From: Syngnathus acus | Lineage: Eukaryota > Chordata > Actinopteri > Syngnathiformes > Syngnathidae | Length of the DNA stretch: 64,000 nt | Reading direction: 5' to 3' | Assembly (NCBI RefSeq): GCF_901709675.1 | Contig: NC_051089.1 | Location: forward strand, 15,675,976 to 15,739,975 | Shown: positions 1-12,492 of the stretch, one piece after another | Layout of the letters: every line of letters starts with the position of its first letter | Position numbering within the stretch: the first letter of the stretch is position 1 | Notes under the pieces: model-generated | Database searches by the model: none | Told to the model about the DNA's origin: nothing | Seen by the model: only the letters and a program-made list of their open reading frames with translations | Translations under genes and position numbers: made by a program

Positions 1-524
1 TTTGTGTTTTGTTTTATTCGGTACTTTGTGGATTTTTAATTCAATTCAACTCAAAGCATTCCACTTCCAAAATGTTGTGCTTATTCTGTCCCATCCATCC
101 ACTTTCTGAATCGGGGCACGGGCACGGGGAAAACATGCAAACGGCACACAGGAAAGCTGGAGCCGGAATCAAACCCTGGACCTGCCGCGTTTTATTTAAC
201 ACAATTGGGAATCATTTGGAAAAAAAAAGTTCAGTCTGATCATTTGCAAACGATTTCTTGAGAAAATGCATTCTCAAATTTTTAACTTGGGAGCACTTTG
301 TTGTTTCTATTTTTTTTATTTATTTTTTTGCTTTTCACAATACATTTAAAATAAAGTATTGGCGTCATCTAGTGCACCTTTCCCTAAACGACAAGTAGGG
401 TGAGCGGAAGCGCCGTATAGGCTGATCAGGTGACCGTCACATGGTTTAGTCAGCTGATGCTAATGCTAAAGCTAAGCAACCAGGCGGACGTTTCTGCGGC
501 CGGGAGATCTAACGATCAGACAAG
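1..524. other. Upstream flank of atp6v0d1
   Basis: No gene is seen. Positions about 90-187 hold a reverse-oriented SINE remnant (see separate entry). From about 380 the DNA becomes GC-richer and leads into the 5' UTR of atp6v0d1. At 436-443 there is GTCACATG, close to the CLEAR element (GTCACGTG core) bound by TFEB/TFE3, which regulate lysosomal V-ATPase genes in vertebrates. No TATA box is obvious, as expected for a housekeeping gene. The CLEAR reading is an inference from a one-base mismatch and is weak. Confidence 0.4.
90..187 (-). repeat. tRNA-derived SINE remnant (reverse)
   Basis: The stretch reads as the reverse complement of the SINE family at 23734-24083. It has a CCATCCATCC end (the reverse of the GGAT tail), then the reverse of the conserved body (a GGGG-AACATGCAAAC-like run) and a degenerate reverse B box around 158-170. 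It is truncated and diverged, and no target-site duplication is visible. Confidence 0.5.
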
Positions 525-3500
525 ATGCCTTTCTCTGAGCTTTATTTTAACGTTGATAATGGCTACCTTGAGGGCCTGGTCAGGGGATTTAAAGCTGGAA
601 TACTGTCTCAGGCCGATTACTTAAACCTTGTGCAATGTGAAACCCTCGAAGGTGAGATGTATGTGAGAACTGTTCGCTAGCCGTGCAAGCTAATTACACG
701 AATGACAGCTAGATATTCTGGACACACTGACCGGATTAATTTACATTACTGATTAGTCGACGTAAATAATTTTCCGTCTTTATTTAATTTCAAGACTAAC
801 AATCTATTTGCTTTATTCGTTTGGTTTTTGTCATCCGTAAAATAGGAACTACAGTGCTACCCAATCCAATTCGTGCTTGCCTCGGTTTCATTTCGCCTAA
901 ACTCACACTTTCACGGCAACATCTTTTGAATGAACCTTTTTTTTTTTAAACTCGTTTTCTAAAGCCGCATAAATAACATGCAGTACTAAATAAATAGATA
1001 CAGCAATTCTACCTTCTAACTTGTCTACTTAATTACTTATTAGTGTATGTGCTATGTGGTGTTGCGTGGTGGTTGTCCTTTTTCCTAGCTGCTCTTCGTT
1101 GAGTAAACACTGTTGTTATGGCGCTGTAATTATTAGTCTTAGTTTTGTTTCGTAACTGCACAAGTTCATCACTTGGTTCTCCCTTGCAGACCTGAAACTT
1201 CACTTGCAGAGCACAGACTATGGCAGCTTCTTGGCTAACGAGGCGTCACCTCTTGCCGTGTCTGTCATTGATGATAAGTTGAAGGAGAAGATGGTCGTTG
1301 AGTTTCGCCACATGAGGAACCAGTCATATGAGCCACTGGCCAGCTTCATGGATTTCATTACGTGAGGAAGTCCCTCTTATGTTGGAATATTTTGAACATT
1401 TACACAAGCTACTGAGTGAGGTCCAGTACAAGCTTGCATATTCTGTGTAAGAACACTGAATGCTGGACCATCATTGAAGTAGTTTGCCGGATTGTAACGG
1501 GTATCAATATACAAGGTGTTGCTGATGTGTGGAAAACCATTACTGATATGTTTTGTCTCTCTGGTGATGGCCGCAGGTACAGCTACATGATAGATAATGT
1601 CATCCTGCTCATTACGGGAACCCTTCATCAGCGCGCCATCTCTGAGCTGGTGCCCAAGTGTCACCCTCTGGGCAGCTTTGAGCAGATGGAGGCGGTTAAT
1701 ATTGCTCAGACTCCAGCTGAGCTGTACAATGCCATTCTGGTGGACACACCCCTTGGTAATTGCCCTCTGACTTAGTCAAGTGGACACTAAATCTTCTATT
1801 GCAGAACAGAGGGTGCATGAGGAACAATTAATTTTCTGTCTTGCTTTGCTTTCAGCTGCATTTTTCCAGGATTGTATATCTGAACAGGACTTGGATGAAA
1901 TGAACATTGAAATTATCCGTAATACACTCTACAAGGTAAAACATTTAAAGGTGGTCAAACAATTATTTATTGCATTCAACTTTTAGATGGACTCAACAAC
2001 AGCAGAAGAAACAACCAAGTATAGTGAACGTTTCGCACAATCAATACAAATTTCTTGCAGATAACGTGTGATGTGTATTTGAGATTATGTGGTCACTAGT
2101 AAAGATGCAATTTTTTCAATATGGTCCAATTCACCCCTGACAGTCACTTTATTTGCTGTCTGTGTATTGTTTTCCCAGGCTTATCTCGAAGCATTTTACA
2201 AGTTCTGTTCCAACCTGGGAGGAACTACAGCTGATACCATGTGCCCCATCTTGGAGGTGAGTGTCTTGTCTTGTAAATTGAAGAAAACAGATTTAGTTGA
2301 TGCACTTCCAGGTTGTTGTTTTAAATCCGCTTGACAGGGCGGTCAAGCGCTGATTATCCTAAGGAATAGCCCAAAATTTAGGAAGTGTGAATATTTCAGG
2401 ATTTGCTCTTGATCATGAAGCTTTGATTAAAGATGTACGTAGAGGCGTTTTACTTTAGGCTGCACTTTGCCTAGCTCTGCTCTAACCTTCCTGTCTTCGC
2501 TGCAGTTCGAGGCCGACAGAAGAGCCTTCATCATCACCATCAACTCATTTGGCACAGAGCTCTCCAAGGAGGATCGTGCTAAGCTCTTTCCTCACTGTGG
2601 CAAGCTTTACCCAGAAGGCCTTGCTCAACTGGCCCGGGCGGATGACTATGAGCAGGTCAAGGCTGTGGCTGATTACTACCCCGTAAGTCCTAATTTGTTC
2701 TGCTTATCTTCACAATAGGCCTGCACAATTTAGCTACCGTATTTTCTGGGATATAAGTCGCTCCGGAATACAAGTCACACCAGCCATCAAATGCATAATA
2801 AAGAAGGAAAAGACATATATGTCACACTGGAGTATTAGTTATTTTTGGGGGAAATGTATTTGCTAAAATCCAACACCAAGAACAGACATGTCACCTTGAA
2901 AGGCAATTTAAAATAAAAATAGATTAGAGGCAACAACTGGCTGAATAATTGTACGATATGCTAACGTTACATGACCATAAACAACGAACTGAAAAGGTAA
3001 GGTGCCTGTTATGTTAACATAACATATCAAGAGTTATTCAGATAACGATAGCATAAATAACATGCTAACAAGTTTACCAAACCATCCGTGTCACTCCAAA
3101 TCACCAAATCCAATGAAATCTTCACCCTCAGTCACTTTTAAACAACTCCGCTAACTCCGGAGATAGGAGATGCGACACTATCTCTTCTACGTCGCTTGTG
3201 TCAGACTCATCGTCAGTTGAAGTTCCAATTATTCCACAGGCCTAGAGCGCCCTCTTGTGGTTTAGTCTGAAAATAACATGTGAAATGACATAACAATGTG
3301 TTAATAATTTCACACATAAGTCGTTCCAGAGTAAGTCCCAACCCCAGCCAAACTATGAAAAAAACTGTGACTTATAGTCCGGAAAATACGGTATTTATTC
3401 TCTGTGAAATGCGTTTGAGCAGCAAACACCAACTTTGTAAATCTGTTTGTGGGCATCCAATTGCTCACTTAGGCATGTTTGTTTGTGTATTTTTCAGGAG

Positions 3501-4596
3501 TACAAGCTGCTGTTTGAGGGTGCTGGCAGCAACCCAGGCGACAAAACACTGGAGGATCGCTTCTTTGAGCATGAGGTGACAAAAAAAAGAGCAATCACGT
3601 CTTGATAAACAGCTTTAAAATAGGACTGCCCGTCCAGTTTTTAAAAGCATGTTTTAGATGTATCGCTCGTCCAACACACCTGATTCAAATGATCAGGATC
3701 ATTATCAGACTTGTGCAAAACTTTCTGATCAGCTGAAATAGGTATGTTGACGGAGGAAAACATCTAAAACTGTCAGAATAAGGACTCTCAAGGACCGGCC
3801 TTGGGCAGACCTGTTAAAATAACACGATTTTTTTCAACCTTGTGTGATCAAGTACCGTATTTTCCGGACTATAAGCCACACCTGATTTTAAGCCTCTCTA
3901 GCTAAAATTAGGGGAAAATCTTGTTTTGTTCATACGAGCCGCACTGGACCGCAGGTGTTTTAATGTTTAATTACCATTTGTAAGAGAATATACACAAAGA
4001 AGATTGTCAGGAAAGAGATGGTTCTTTGGGGACGCATACCTTTTATTAACATAACATTTATTGACAGAAATGAAGGAACTCTGCAAACATAAAAACAGGT
4101 ATAAATCTCAGCGACGACCATAATAAACTTAATGTGCAGCGAACACTAGCAACACAAACAAAATGTATTTTAGTTATTAGTTATTTAACCCATCTAGATG
4201 TGACTACCATGACATAAAAGCTGGAAGGTGTACATATTTGAGACACTTTTTTTTTTTTTTTTGTGTACTGTTGAGTTTTTTCTTTCCCCCAAGTACTAAG
4301 TTACCGGTATGTGCCAGGGCTCTGTAAATTTTGGGAAGCCCCAATAAATACCATCACTTTGAGACATGAATGCTGAAGTGAATTATGTACTCTTTCAGAA
4401 ATCACAACTGACTATGTCATGCATATGTTTGCAGGTGAAGCTGAATAAACTGGCTTTCCTTAACCAGTTCCATTTTAGTGTTTTCTACGCTTACGTCAAG
4501 CTGAAAGAGCAGGAGTGCAGGAACATTGTCTGGATTGCCGAGTGCATTGCCCAGCGGCACCGTGCCAAGATTGACAACTACATTCCCATCTTTTAA
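525..4596 (+). CDS. atp6v0d1: V-type proton ATPase subunit d 1 (Vo subunit d)
   Basis: This encodes subunit d of the membrane Vo sector, the stalk cap that couples the central rotor of V1 to the c-ring in proton pumping into lysosomes and other endomembrane compartments. Eight coding exons join in frame: 525-651, 1190-1361, 1577-1755, 1856-1935, 2179-2256, 2506-2682, 3498-3575 and 4435-4596. All introns are GT-AG. The product is 350 residues against about 351 in mammals, so the model looks complete. It begins [17 protein letters not shown] and ends [11 protein letters not shown], both near-invariant in the family. The start is the first ATG of exon 1. Intron 6 carries an inverted-repeat element (2736-3392) and intron 7 another fragment from 3854. 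The vertebrate paralogue d2 is less likely because the N- and C-termini match d1 closely. Polyadenylation signals lie at 4932 and 5512. Confidence 0.97.
2736..3392. mobile_element. Non-autonomous inverted-repeat element, TA-flanked, in atp6v0d1 intron 6
   Basis: The element starts ACCGTATTTTCTGGGATATA and ends with the reverse complement (TATAGTCCGGAAAATACGGT). Both ends sit inside TA dinucleotides, as expected for a TA target duplication of the Tc1/mariner type. The 657-bp interior has no transposase ORF. It repeats AAGTCG/CGACTT modules and shares a block (CCTAGAGCGCCCTCTTGTGG region, 3240-3262) in inverted orientation with the copies at 13949 and 32033. It lies wholly inside an intron, so splicing should be unaffected. 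The superfamily assignment is an inference from the TA flanks only. Confidence 0.75.
3854..4330. repeat. Fragment of a related inverted-repeat family in atp6v0d1 intron 7
   Basis: It starts with CCGTATTTTCCGGACTATAA, the same terminus as the 2736 element, but the interior differs: a GCCACACC/GAGCCGCACTGGACCGC module and a TTTATTAACATAACATTT run. No matching right inverted terminus is visible before exon 8, so the right boundary is approximate. It appears to be a one-ended or decayed copy of a sister family. Confidence 0.5.
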
Positions 4597-6184
4597 GATC
4601 CCGCCCACACTTTGCTTTCATCCAGCCTCATGTCATGTCCACTCCTACCTTGGTGTTAAAGCATCTCATGCCACCATGCCAAGCAGCCTTCATTCTTTAG
4701 TTTTGAGTGTTTGTTGGTCCTAAAAAAACATGTCATGACCCTTAGTACAAGTCTTCATTTCATTGGTGAAGCACCAGTTATAATTAAATGCAATGTACTA
4801 TATGGTATTCGTAACCCTTTATCTTATGTGTTCTTTATGATGCCAGGTTGTGGAACGCATCTTTCGTAACAACCCCAAATTTTAAAAATGGTAATATGTA
4901 AATCTTGCAGATAGATATCCCTGTTGCCCTAAATAAAATCAACAGGAGTCTGAATTGATAAATGTGTATAGTCAAGATGTCCTTTATTTATAAAGCAAAT
5001 CTAATCAATCCATCCTCTGGGATAGTTTTCATCCCAAGGCTCACTAACAATTGAAGGTGGTACCCTGTAGCATATGTTTGAGTTTGTATGTTTGTTTCAT
5101 TGCAATCAGTGAAATGAAACCAACACAATTACCGAAAACATTCCATTAGCCCTAGTTGTCAATGTTTTTGTTATGGGCAAGGACCTGTAGGAATGGCTTA
5201 TCGTGTGTGTGTGTCCCCTTGCCACAAAAATATATATACTGAGCGGAGAGTTAGTTGCTACATGCTCGCTGGCTAACTTGAGTGTTGTTCGATATGAGAT
5301 GTGCAATAGAACATGAATTTCCATTCTGCATCAAATCTGTTGTGTGATAAGTTTGAGCTTTCGAATGATGCTCATTGTTGTAAGTAAAAGATATGACTAT
5401 AAGAGGAGATATTTAAAAAAAAAAAAAAAAAGTGTTTTTCCATGCTGTAAAAATTCCATTACTGCATATGATGATGTTTCCTGTGAAGTGTGTTGTCAAT
5501 GTGACAAGAAAAATAAATGAATAAGATCCTATGCACATTGTCAGTGACTGGCAAGACTCATGCAATTGATTTATTAAAGGAATGCTCTAATTTATGTTAG
5601 AAAAAGTCAGTTTCACTTTAGCTACATAAAAAAAAATAATGAAAACAAAGATTTCTGTTCATTGTTTTATTTAGGTTCTGACATAGGCTCTAAGAATAAT
5701 GGTCCGAAAGTCAGCACATAAACCTGCTTGGTTCCTTTAAGACACATTTGTCACAAGTAGAACTATGAGAATAAATGCTTGTTTGTATGAAAGATTTGAC
5801 TGGTGACCAGTCCACCTTTCACATATAATTCACTCCAGCTCACACATAACTCTTATGAGTGAAGAAGCAGTGAAGGAGACAGATGTATACATACTGTTCT
5901 ATCAATCACTCAATCCCATGTTACTTTTCCCCCCAAATTATTTGAAAAAGAAAAAAAAATGTTTCTCATCCGGTGAATAAACAAGCATCAGTTTGACCGT
6001 TGCAACTCTTTTTCTTTGGTTTTCCAGAGGTCTTCTAAAATAATTCAATGGTGCTAAAAGGAAGTGAAGCTCATTTTTGGTTCAATTAAGAGCAATGAGC
6101 TGCAGCTGCAGGACCATGCATTAGCCTCCGAGTTTGTTTAAGAAGGCCAAAAGCAAAAGAAATCCTTCTTTTCAAGGTTTTGAC
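4597..6184. other. atp6v0d1 3' UTR and atp6v0d1-foxr1 intergenic DNA
   Basis: The first 340 or so bases are the likely atp6v0d1 3' UTR, ending at AATAAA 4932-4937, with an alternative signal at 5512-5517. The rest is AT-rich with homopolymer runs (A-run at 5415-5430) and shows no coding structure. The 5' UTR of foxr1 probably lies in the last 100-200 bases; no clear TATA box is seen. Confidence 0.5.
4932..4937 (+). terminator. Polyadenylation signal of atp6v0d1
   Basis: AATAAA lies 336 bases past the stop codon in the sense orientation. A second AATAAA at 5512 could give a longer 3' end. Confidence 0.6.
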
Positions 6185-9100
6185 ATGACTTTTAAACTTC
6201 ACACCCAATCTCGACTCCTTGACCTGCACTGCTCCGTAGGTCTGACAGACTGGGACATGGACCAGGAGCTCAAACTGGCAACAACTACTGATCAATTTTG
6301 CCATGGTGAATATTTAAAGTCTTCTTTGGTTTCAACTCTCGAGGGGTCACTTGTCTTAACTCACCATCAAAATGAATGAGAGAATTAAGTGTGTGTGTTG
6401 CTCTGGTCTTGACATACTTTTGCTCTTTTTCTCAATATATTTTACATATGGACAAAACTACATTTGGTGCAGCAACCAAACAACAAAGTGATACCCTTTT
6501 TAGTTTATTTTTTATTTTTTTTTTTTTTAAAAAGTGTTAATTTAAAATTCCACTGAATGCTTGGACCAGATCTGGATAAAAGTTTATTTAATTTTGCTTG
6601 ATCTTGTCATTAGATTTTAATATGTTTACGATAAATGAAGATTTTTCCCTCTCTATTTAATGTTTATTAATTCTCATTAAAATAAATAAATTCCATAACA
6701 TACATTGGCTCAAGAAAGAAATGAATGTGTCAGAGCCCCCCCCCCCAAAAAAAATCAAAGTGCAATATGACAGCTGTGTGCCTTTTTGTTTTTTTTTTAC
6801 CTCAAGATGATGAACTTGATGATCAATATGTGACGCAGAGGACTTTGGCCTCCCAAAGAAAAGATGACTTCATTTGGTATGATGAAACATCTGGTGAGTG
6901 AAGTTTTTACTCTGTTTCTTCAATCAGCAAAATTTAGTGAAGTGTTCCACCCCTTTTGTATAGACACCTTGAAGCAGGGGTCATCAAACTATTTGAATCT
7001 GAGAGCGATTTTGTGCTTGCTGATATGTGAAGAACTATCAGTAGCACATTTGCTCAAATTGTTTAATGATATATCATAGTGGTGATGTCATCGGGGCTGG
7101 GGAAAAACATCGGTTCAGTGACAAAGAAATGTCTGCCTCGAAACAAGAAGTAGGGCTAAGAGTAATCAAAGTAATTGGAATGATCGATTGGCTAATCAAT
7201 CTGAAAAATACTTTTTGGTGAAATTTCTAAAAAAAAAAATATTGTGACAGCTGATATGAATAATTCATGACATAATATAAAGACACTTATGTTCACTATT
7301 GGTCACAATAATTAGGAAGATAAATACCAATATGCAACATTATTTTTACAATCGTTTTCGAATGATCACTTAAAAACATTGCTCATAAAAAGAAAAATCA
7401 CTGTTGATTTATTTATTTTTAGAACGGCCCTGGGGGCTACTTATCTGGTCCTTGGGTGCTATCATGTTGGTGACCCCTCCCTTAAAGCAACAAATAACGG
7501 GATTGTTTTAAAGCAACAATACACCAGGGGTCACCAAAGTTTTGCCTGCCGGCATTTAACCCCCCAAGCACGGAATCAGTAGCCTGTGGGCCTACTCTAA
7601 AAATGATTCACCAGTGAGGGGACATTGTGATTTTCTAGGTATGTTTTAAATGCAATCATTTGAAAAGGTAAACATGGACCAATTTATGGAATGGCTGCAA
7701 ATAAAATTCTATTTTTGTGCAAAGCCATTAAAAGCAGTTAAATTAATAAAAACAATTCAATAGTGATGTAAATAAAATTGATTTTATTCAATTTATTTCA
7801 GAAGTGCATACCAAACTGGTAGCCCCTGGGATTGAGTAACCATGAAGTAGATGTCAGTTTCAAGTTAATCAATTAAAATTAGATTAATCCAGTGACACTT
7901 TTAAGTGCAAATGATTAGAAACAAATATTAGGTATATAAAAAGAAGTTTTGGCTCTACACTGGGACTGTATTTACACTAAAGTCAATGGTTTGTTCTAGC
8001 CCTTGCCAAATGTGTGCATAATTGTAGTGTTTTCAGCTAATATGTACAGAACAACAAACACCTTTTTAGACATGACACACCCTGCCAATTTTCTTTTGTT
8101 AGACACCTTTGTGAAGCCAAACCCGTGGCTCCTAGTCAATCCTAACATTGCCTGTCCGATCGTCTACGGAGAACCTGCTGCAGGTCGACTGAATCACCAA
8201 GATAGTTCCGAGGAACCCCAAATTCCACTGACGTGTTCGCCAGTCGGAGAACAGCAAACGTCATCTCCTCAGGTTGGAAGAATGCGCATGCATGTGTGTG
8301 CGCGTGTGTGTGTGCGCGCGTGTGCGCCATTTAGTCAGTACTATATAAACATTCCAAACGATTCAATTGCAGAACAGTATAACAAATGATCAGATCACAG
8401 ATAGAATGAGATTAACGCAAATTATTTTTTTTTATGTGACACCAAGGATGCCGTCTCCTCATGTCAGACAGCACAACGCAAACGCAAGGGGAGAACCCCA
8501 AAAGTTTGGGTGAGGACATGGGGTCCTAACACATGACTTTGCCTATCTGTGTAAAATGGCATGTTCCTTAATTAAAGAAAATCCCACCCTTAAATTAGCA
8601 TCTGTTTGTTTGCAGGACGATAAATCCTTGAAGCCAGGATGTTGGCCTCGGCCACCAGTGAATTATTACATCCTCATTGCTCTGGCACTTAAAAGCAGCC
8701 ACAATGGGAGCCTCAAAGTTCAACAGATTTACAACTTCACCAGGTCAGAAAATGACTACCGTATGTGGCAAAGAAGGTACAAATTGAAGGGTTTCATGTC
8801 ATGATTTTCAACCACAGTTGAGACGGATTGCAAATGTAACATGTTTTTAGAAGCGGAATATCATTTGCAGGCATTTCTTTGCCTTAGTTGTCATCTTCAG
8901 CTTTCAGTGTTGTTAAGGGCGTGAAACACATGCTCTCATTGAAGAATAATTTATTTTTCTTCAACAATTTCTCCTGACTCGCCATTGAGGTGGCACAACT
9001 ATCGCGTGATCATCGATTGCTTTCCTGTATCGATGGTGGCAAAATCCCAAAATGAAAGACAATGCAAACAGCCTGTCAACAAAAAATGCGCAAATCACTT

Positions 9101-9780
9101 GTTATAGTTTTGGGCAGAAAGTTGAGAAAAGAAAAGGACTTGCATGAATAGCAAGTGATCCAAATGATGCCGCCACATAATTATGGGGAACTGGTGCAGC
9201 ATTGGGAAGGAGGCTGACTGCAAAGGGTTCAACTTAATGTTTTTACAAATGTTTGAATTCCTTTACATTTTGTTAACAGCAGATAATCTATTTAAAATGT
9301 ATGCCAACGTCAGACTTTAATTTCAGGGATTTTTAAATATATTGTACATTGGACTTCACGCAACTCAAACCCCTTTCTGTTCTTCCCCAATCCCCAGAGA
9401 ACACTTTCCTTTTTTTCAGACCGCTCCTGATGGCTGGAAAAACACAATTCGCCACAACCTGTGCTTCAACAGCAGCTTCCGAAAAACCTGCAACCAGATG
9501 TGCAGGGATGGTAAAAGGAAGTCCTGCTTTTGGTACCTGACTCTAGAAGGCCAACGCCGACTGGAGAATGAGCTCCGCATGCTGCCGGCAGAATCTTTAA
9601 AGCAGTTGGAGAGAAGCATGTCCCATCCAGGTGAATGTGATCAAACTACACTACGTAAAAGTGTTAGATTGGTGAAAACAATTAATGGGGCTGAAATTGA
9701 ACATGGTGAAGATGTCATGACCAATCTGCTTTTTTTTTTTCTTTATTGCAGATATAATTGCAAAAGTTCTTGGAATGTGA
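6185..9780 (+). CDS. foxr1: Forkhead box protein R1
   Basis: This is a nuclear forkhead transcription factor of the FOXR subfamily. Seven coding exons join in frame: 6185-6305, 6807-6893, 8103-8272, 8447-8509, 8616-8743, 9398-9630 and 9752-9780, giving 276 residues (mammalian FOXR1 is about 292). Exon 3 carries KPNPWLLVNPNIACP, the FOXR N-terminal motif (human EPNLWMWVNPNI). The forkhead spans about residues 157-245, from WPRPPVNYYILIALALK through the recognition helix segment WKNTIRHNLCF to CFWYLTLEGQRRL. The last exon ends DIIAKVLGM, equivalent to the short FOXR1 tail. The start is the ATG at 6185, before a DWDMDQELKLATTT segment; upstream in-frame codons lack an ATG. In zebrafish foxr1 is known as a maternal-effect gene. 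The first two exons rest on phase agreement and sense, so they are less certain than the forkhead. AATAAA lies 25 bases past the stop. Confidence 0.9.
6975..7479. mobile_element. hAT-like non-autonomous element in foxr1 intron 2
   Basis: The left end CAGGGGTCATCAAAC and the right end TGTTGGTGACCCCTC are imperfect inverted repeats of the hAT CAGGGGT type. Flanks CCTTGAAG (6967-6974) and CCTTAAAG (7480-7487) match at 7 of 8 bases, as expected for an old 8-bp hAT target duplication. The interior has no ORF with transposase features. Confidence 0.65.
7525..7829. mobile_element. Second hAT-like fragment in foxr1 intron 2
   Basis: The left end CAGGGGTCACCAAAGTTT and the right end CCAAACTGGTAGCCCCTGG are inverted relatives, 45 bases after the previous element. 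The flanks show no clear 8-bp duplication. It is a separate copy, probably of the same or a sister family. Confidence 0.5.
8287..8327. repeat. GT/GC-alternating dinucleotide run
   Basis: An alternating purine-pyrimidine tract of TG and CG steps lies just after the donor of foxr1 exon 3. It is a plain microsatellite with Z-DNA potential. Confidence 0.8.
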
Positions 9781-9804
9781 TTGCAGTTATTAACGATATA
9801 AACA

Positions 9805-9810
9805 AATAAA
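9805..9810 (+). terminator. Polyadenylation signal of foxr1
   Basis: AATAAA occurs 25 bases after the stop codon, in sense orientation, implying a very short 3' UTR. Confidence 0.6.
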
Positions 9811-11217
9811 TGGATGCAAAAATGCATGTTCCCTTTTATGATATATGTATATTGTTTGGCATTTTGAGGCTTATATTGATTTAAATACACATACTGTCTT
9901 TCCAAGGCAAGGCAAGTTTATTTGTATTGTATAGCGTTGATTGTTGGATGTTCTTGCATAATCAAGAGTGTGTTGACTGCCACTGGAGTCGATTAGGCAT
10001 TTTAGTTTTCACCATTTTGCTGCAAATTGCACATGTCTAGCCACAACGCATTCATTTGGGTTGGGAGCAGAATTTTGTTTTATTTCGACTAGTAAATTCT
10101 CACCATTCATCATTTCATTTTATGCAGTTATCACATGACTTGCAGAAATGGGCAACGAGATGTAGCAAATGTGCTTATCTAGTCCTGCCCTAATTTCATC
10201 CAAGAATTTACATCACCAAACTCCATAATTACACTTTTGTTAGTTTTTCTACCACAAAACCAAAAGTGACATCCTAAGTTGTACTGTATAGTTAAGTTGT
10301 GTGGTTCCTTTTTTTTTTTTTTGTCTTAGTGTCCAAATGATCAGGATTCTTGAGTTTATAAGAGTCTTTATAATCCAAATGTCAGATATTGCGATGAAGT
10401 CTTTTTATCTAGGGCAATGGCCCTGCTTGGAATGTTAGTCGTAAGTCATAAAAACTCACAGTGCGTTTCATCATGTTAACATGTCATGTTGACGCTGGTA
10501 TTGTTTCACTAATGATGGATTATGGACAGCTTTCCTTCCAAATTGATGCGGCTGTTGAACTGATTTTCAAGTAGTGTCCACACTCGTGCATTTCATTACA
10601 GTAGTAATGGCAGTCCGGATCAATATCTTCGTTAATCTTGGATGGTGAGTTATTTCCAAGTTTATGTTGTCTTAACGTGCAGCCAAATCCATCAGTTCTT
10701 GCAATTTACTTCGTGACAATTTGATTGTAGCATGAGCTAGCCTCATGGATTTTTTTCATCGGGCTTGACACACCTCAATTTGTGAATTTATCCAACTCCT
10801 CCAGCACGCTGATCTGGACCGGTCTGGTATTCTCTGAGGATGAGCCGTTTGGTTTTATGATTTTGCAGTTGGATGTCCAAGTCCCTTGTATCTTCCCTAC
10901 TTTCTACAGTTGATGAGCTTACCAAGCAATGAATGCATTTTGTTTGCTGTGATTTATGTTGATACAAACATTAGATCCCTTAAGTGTTTTTTCCCCTCTT
11001 TCAATAAAACAATTTTTACTTTCTCCTTGTCAATCTCAGTAGTACGACACGGTTGTCGCTGACCCAACCATCGGTGCTGTGACTCCTCCCCTGGGAAGCA
11101 GGGGGCATGAGTCCACATTTCCGATATCCAGTGTTATGCTTTTTGATAAGAACTCCACCATTTGCTGTTCCACGGATCAGTTGTCCTTCTCATCCACATT
11201 GCTTTGATGTCTCAGTG

Positions 11218-11323
11218 ACTCAGCGTTGGGGGAACATGCAAACTCCTCACAGAGAGGGCCGTGGGTGGAATCGAACCCGCAACCTCTGTACTGTGAGGCA
11301 GACGTGCTAACCAGTCATTCACT
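11218..11323 (-). repeat. tRNA-derived SINE fragment (reverse)
   Basis: The reverse complement contains a TTAGCACGTCTGCCTCACAG A-box region and GGTTCGATTCC, a perfect tRNA B box. It is the head of the same SINE family as 23734-24083, inserted in the opposite direction and truncated. Confidence 0.7.
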
Positions 11324-12366
11324 ATGCTGCATTAATATAACACACACTGACAAAAACAATCAACAGCAGACTATTGTTCAACCAGCATTTTGTTTTTTAT
11401 GTTTTGACAAAACAGAAAGTGACAGATTTAACACATTGGTTGGGAAGGCAATGGGGTATGTAGAATTAGCTGAGGCAGCAGTTTGGTTCTCTGTCAGGTT
11501 CAGATTGAGCTGTTCCAACTGCTAGATTGTGTTGCTGTGGGGGTGTTGCTGTAGCAACTGTTTAGTGGAATGGATTTGAGTCAAGTTCCTCTGGGATATC
11601 AGGAGGCTAGCAAGCAAGCAAAAAAACTTATGTTTGAGTGCAAAACAAAATTGGCTGGAAATGCTTGGGTGACCTAATGCGCATCTGTGTGCTGGAGAAA
11701 AGCTCCACTTGTGTCTCATTCTTGCTGTTGGATCAAATAAGATCAGAGGGGTAGCATACATAGGCTATTCAACATTTGTATATCCACTGAAAAAGACAAA
11801 TCCACACGTCACAATTGAATATTTAAAAATGTCAAAATAACTATATGAAGTGAGGATTTTGAAAAATAAAGGTGCTTGAACAGACTAACGAAACGCTCCG
11901 GGGCCAATAACAAAAGATCCAGGTTTTGTTACGTGAGAGCCAATGGCAACTGTGCTGCCCATTAGGGGTTCGAGCTCCCTAGAAGGTAGTAAACCCCTTT
12001 TTATGTGGGGCTAGTGAGCACTTAATCAACATCTATATCTGGAGAGAGGAGGGGAAAAATAATGTTGCTTTGTTTACTTTTTTCTTTTTACAAAAAGAGG
12101 TTTTGAAATGCATTTGGTGGACTGCATTATAAAACTGGGATTGAACATGTGGAATAGTGCTGCAGTTTCTTTTAGGTTGTCAAAATAAAGCACACAAATT
12201 GCACTTGTGTGTGTTTATTTAAATGTAGATATGTTCATATATATATATAAAAACAATGGAGTTGAGTGAGAAAAGCTGTTCCTGTATTGTAGCAGATGCA
12301 GTACCATTTCACTTGGTGCAGATAATTGCCCTTAAACAAACGCAACTGATCTGAATGGAATTAAGT

Positions 12367-12492
12367 TCTCTGTCTCTCTTTCTCTTTCTCTTCTTTCTCT
12401 CTTTCTCTTTCTCTTCTCTCTCTTTCTCTTTCTCTTCTCTCTTTCTCTTTCTTTCTTTTTCTCTGTCTCTCTCTGTCTCTCTCTCTCTTCCC
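12367..12492. repeat. Pure pyrimidine (TTTCTC/CTTTCT) tract
   Basis: About 126 bases are almost exclusively C and T on the + strand apart from a few G of TGTCTC, built of TTTCTC-type units. The long Lys-Arg-Glu frames read on the opposite strand are an artefact of this tract. It lies about 300 bp upstream of the lsp1 start codon, so it may be in the promoter. Mirror-repeat polypyrimidine tracts can form triplex (H-DNA) structures. Confidence 0.85.

Noticed and set aside
9651-9905. 84-codon minus-strand frame overlapping the end of foxr1
   Set aside because: AT-rich chance frame opposite the foxr1 last intron and 3' end; no conserved features.
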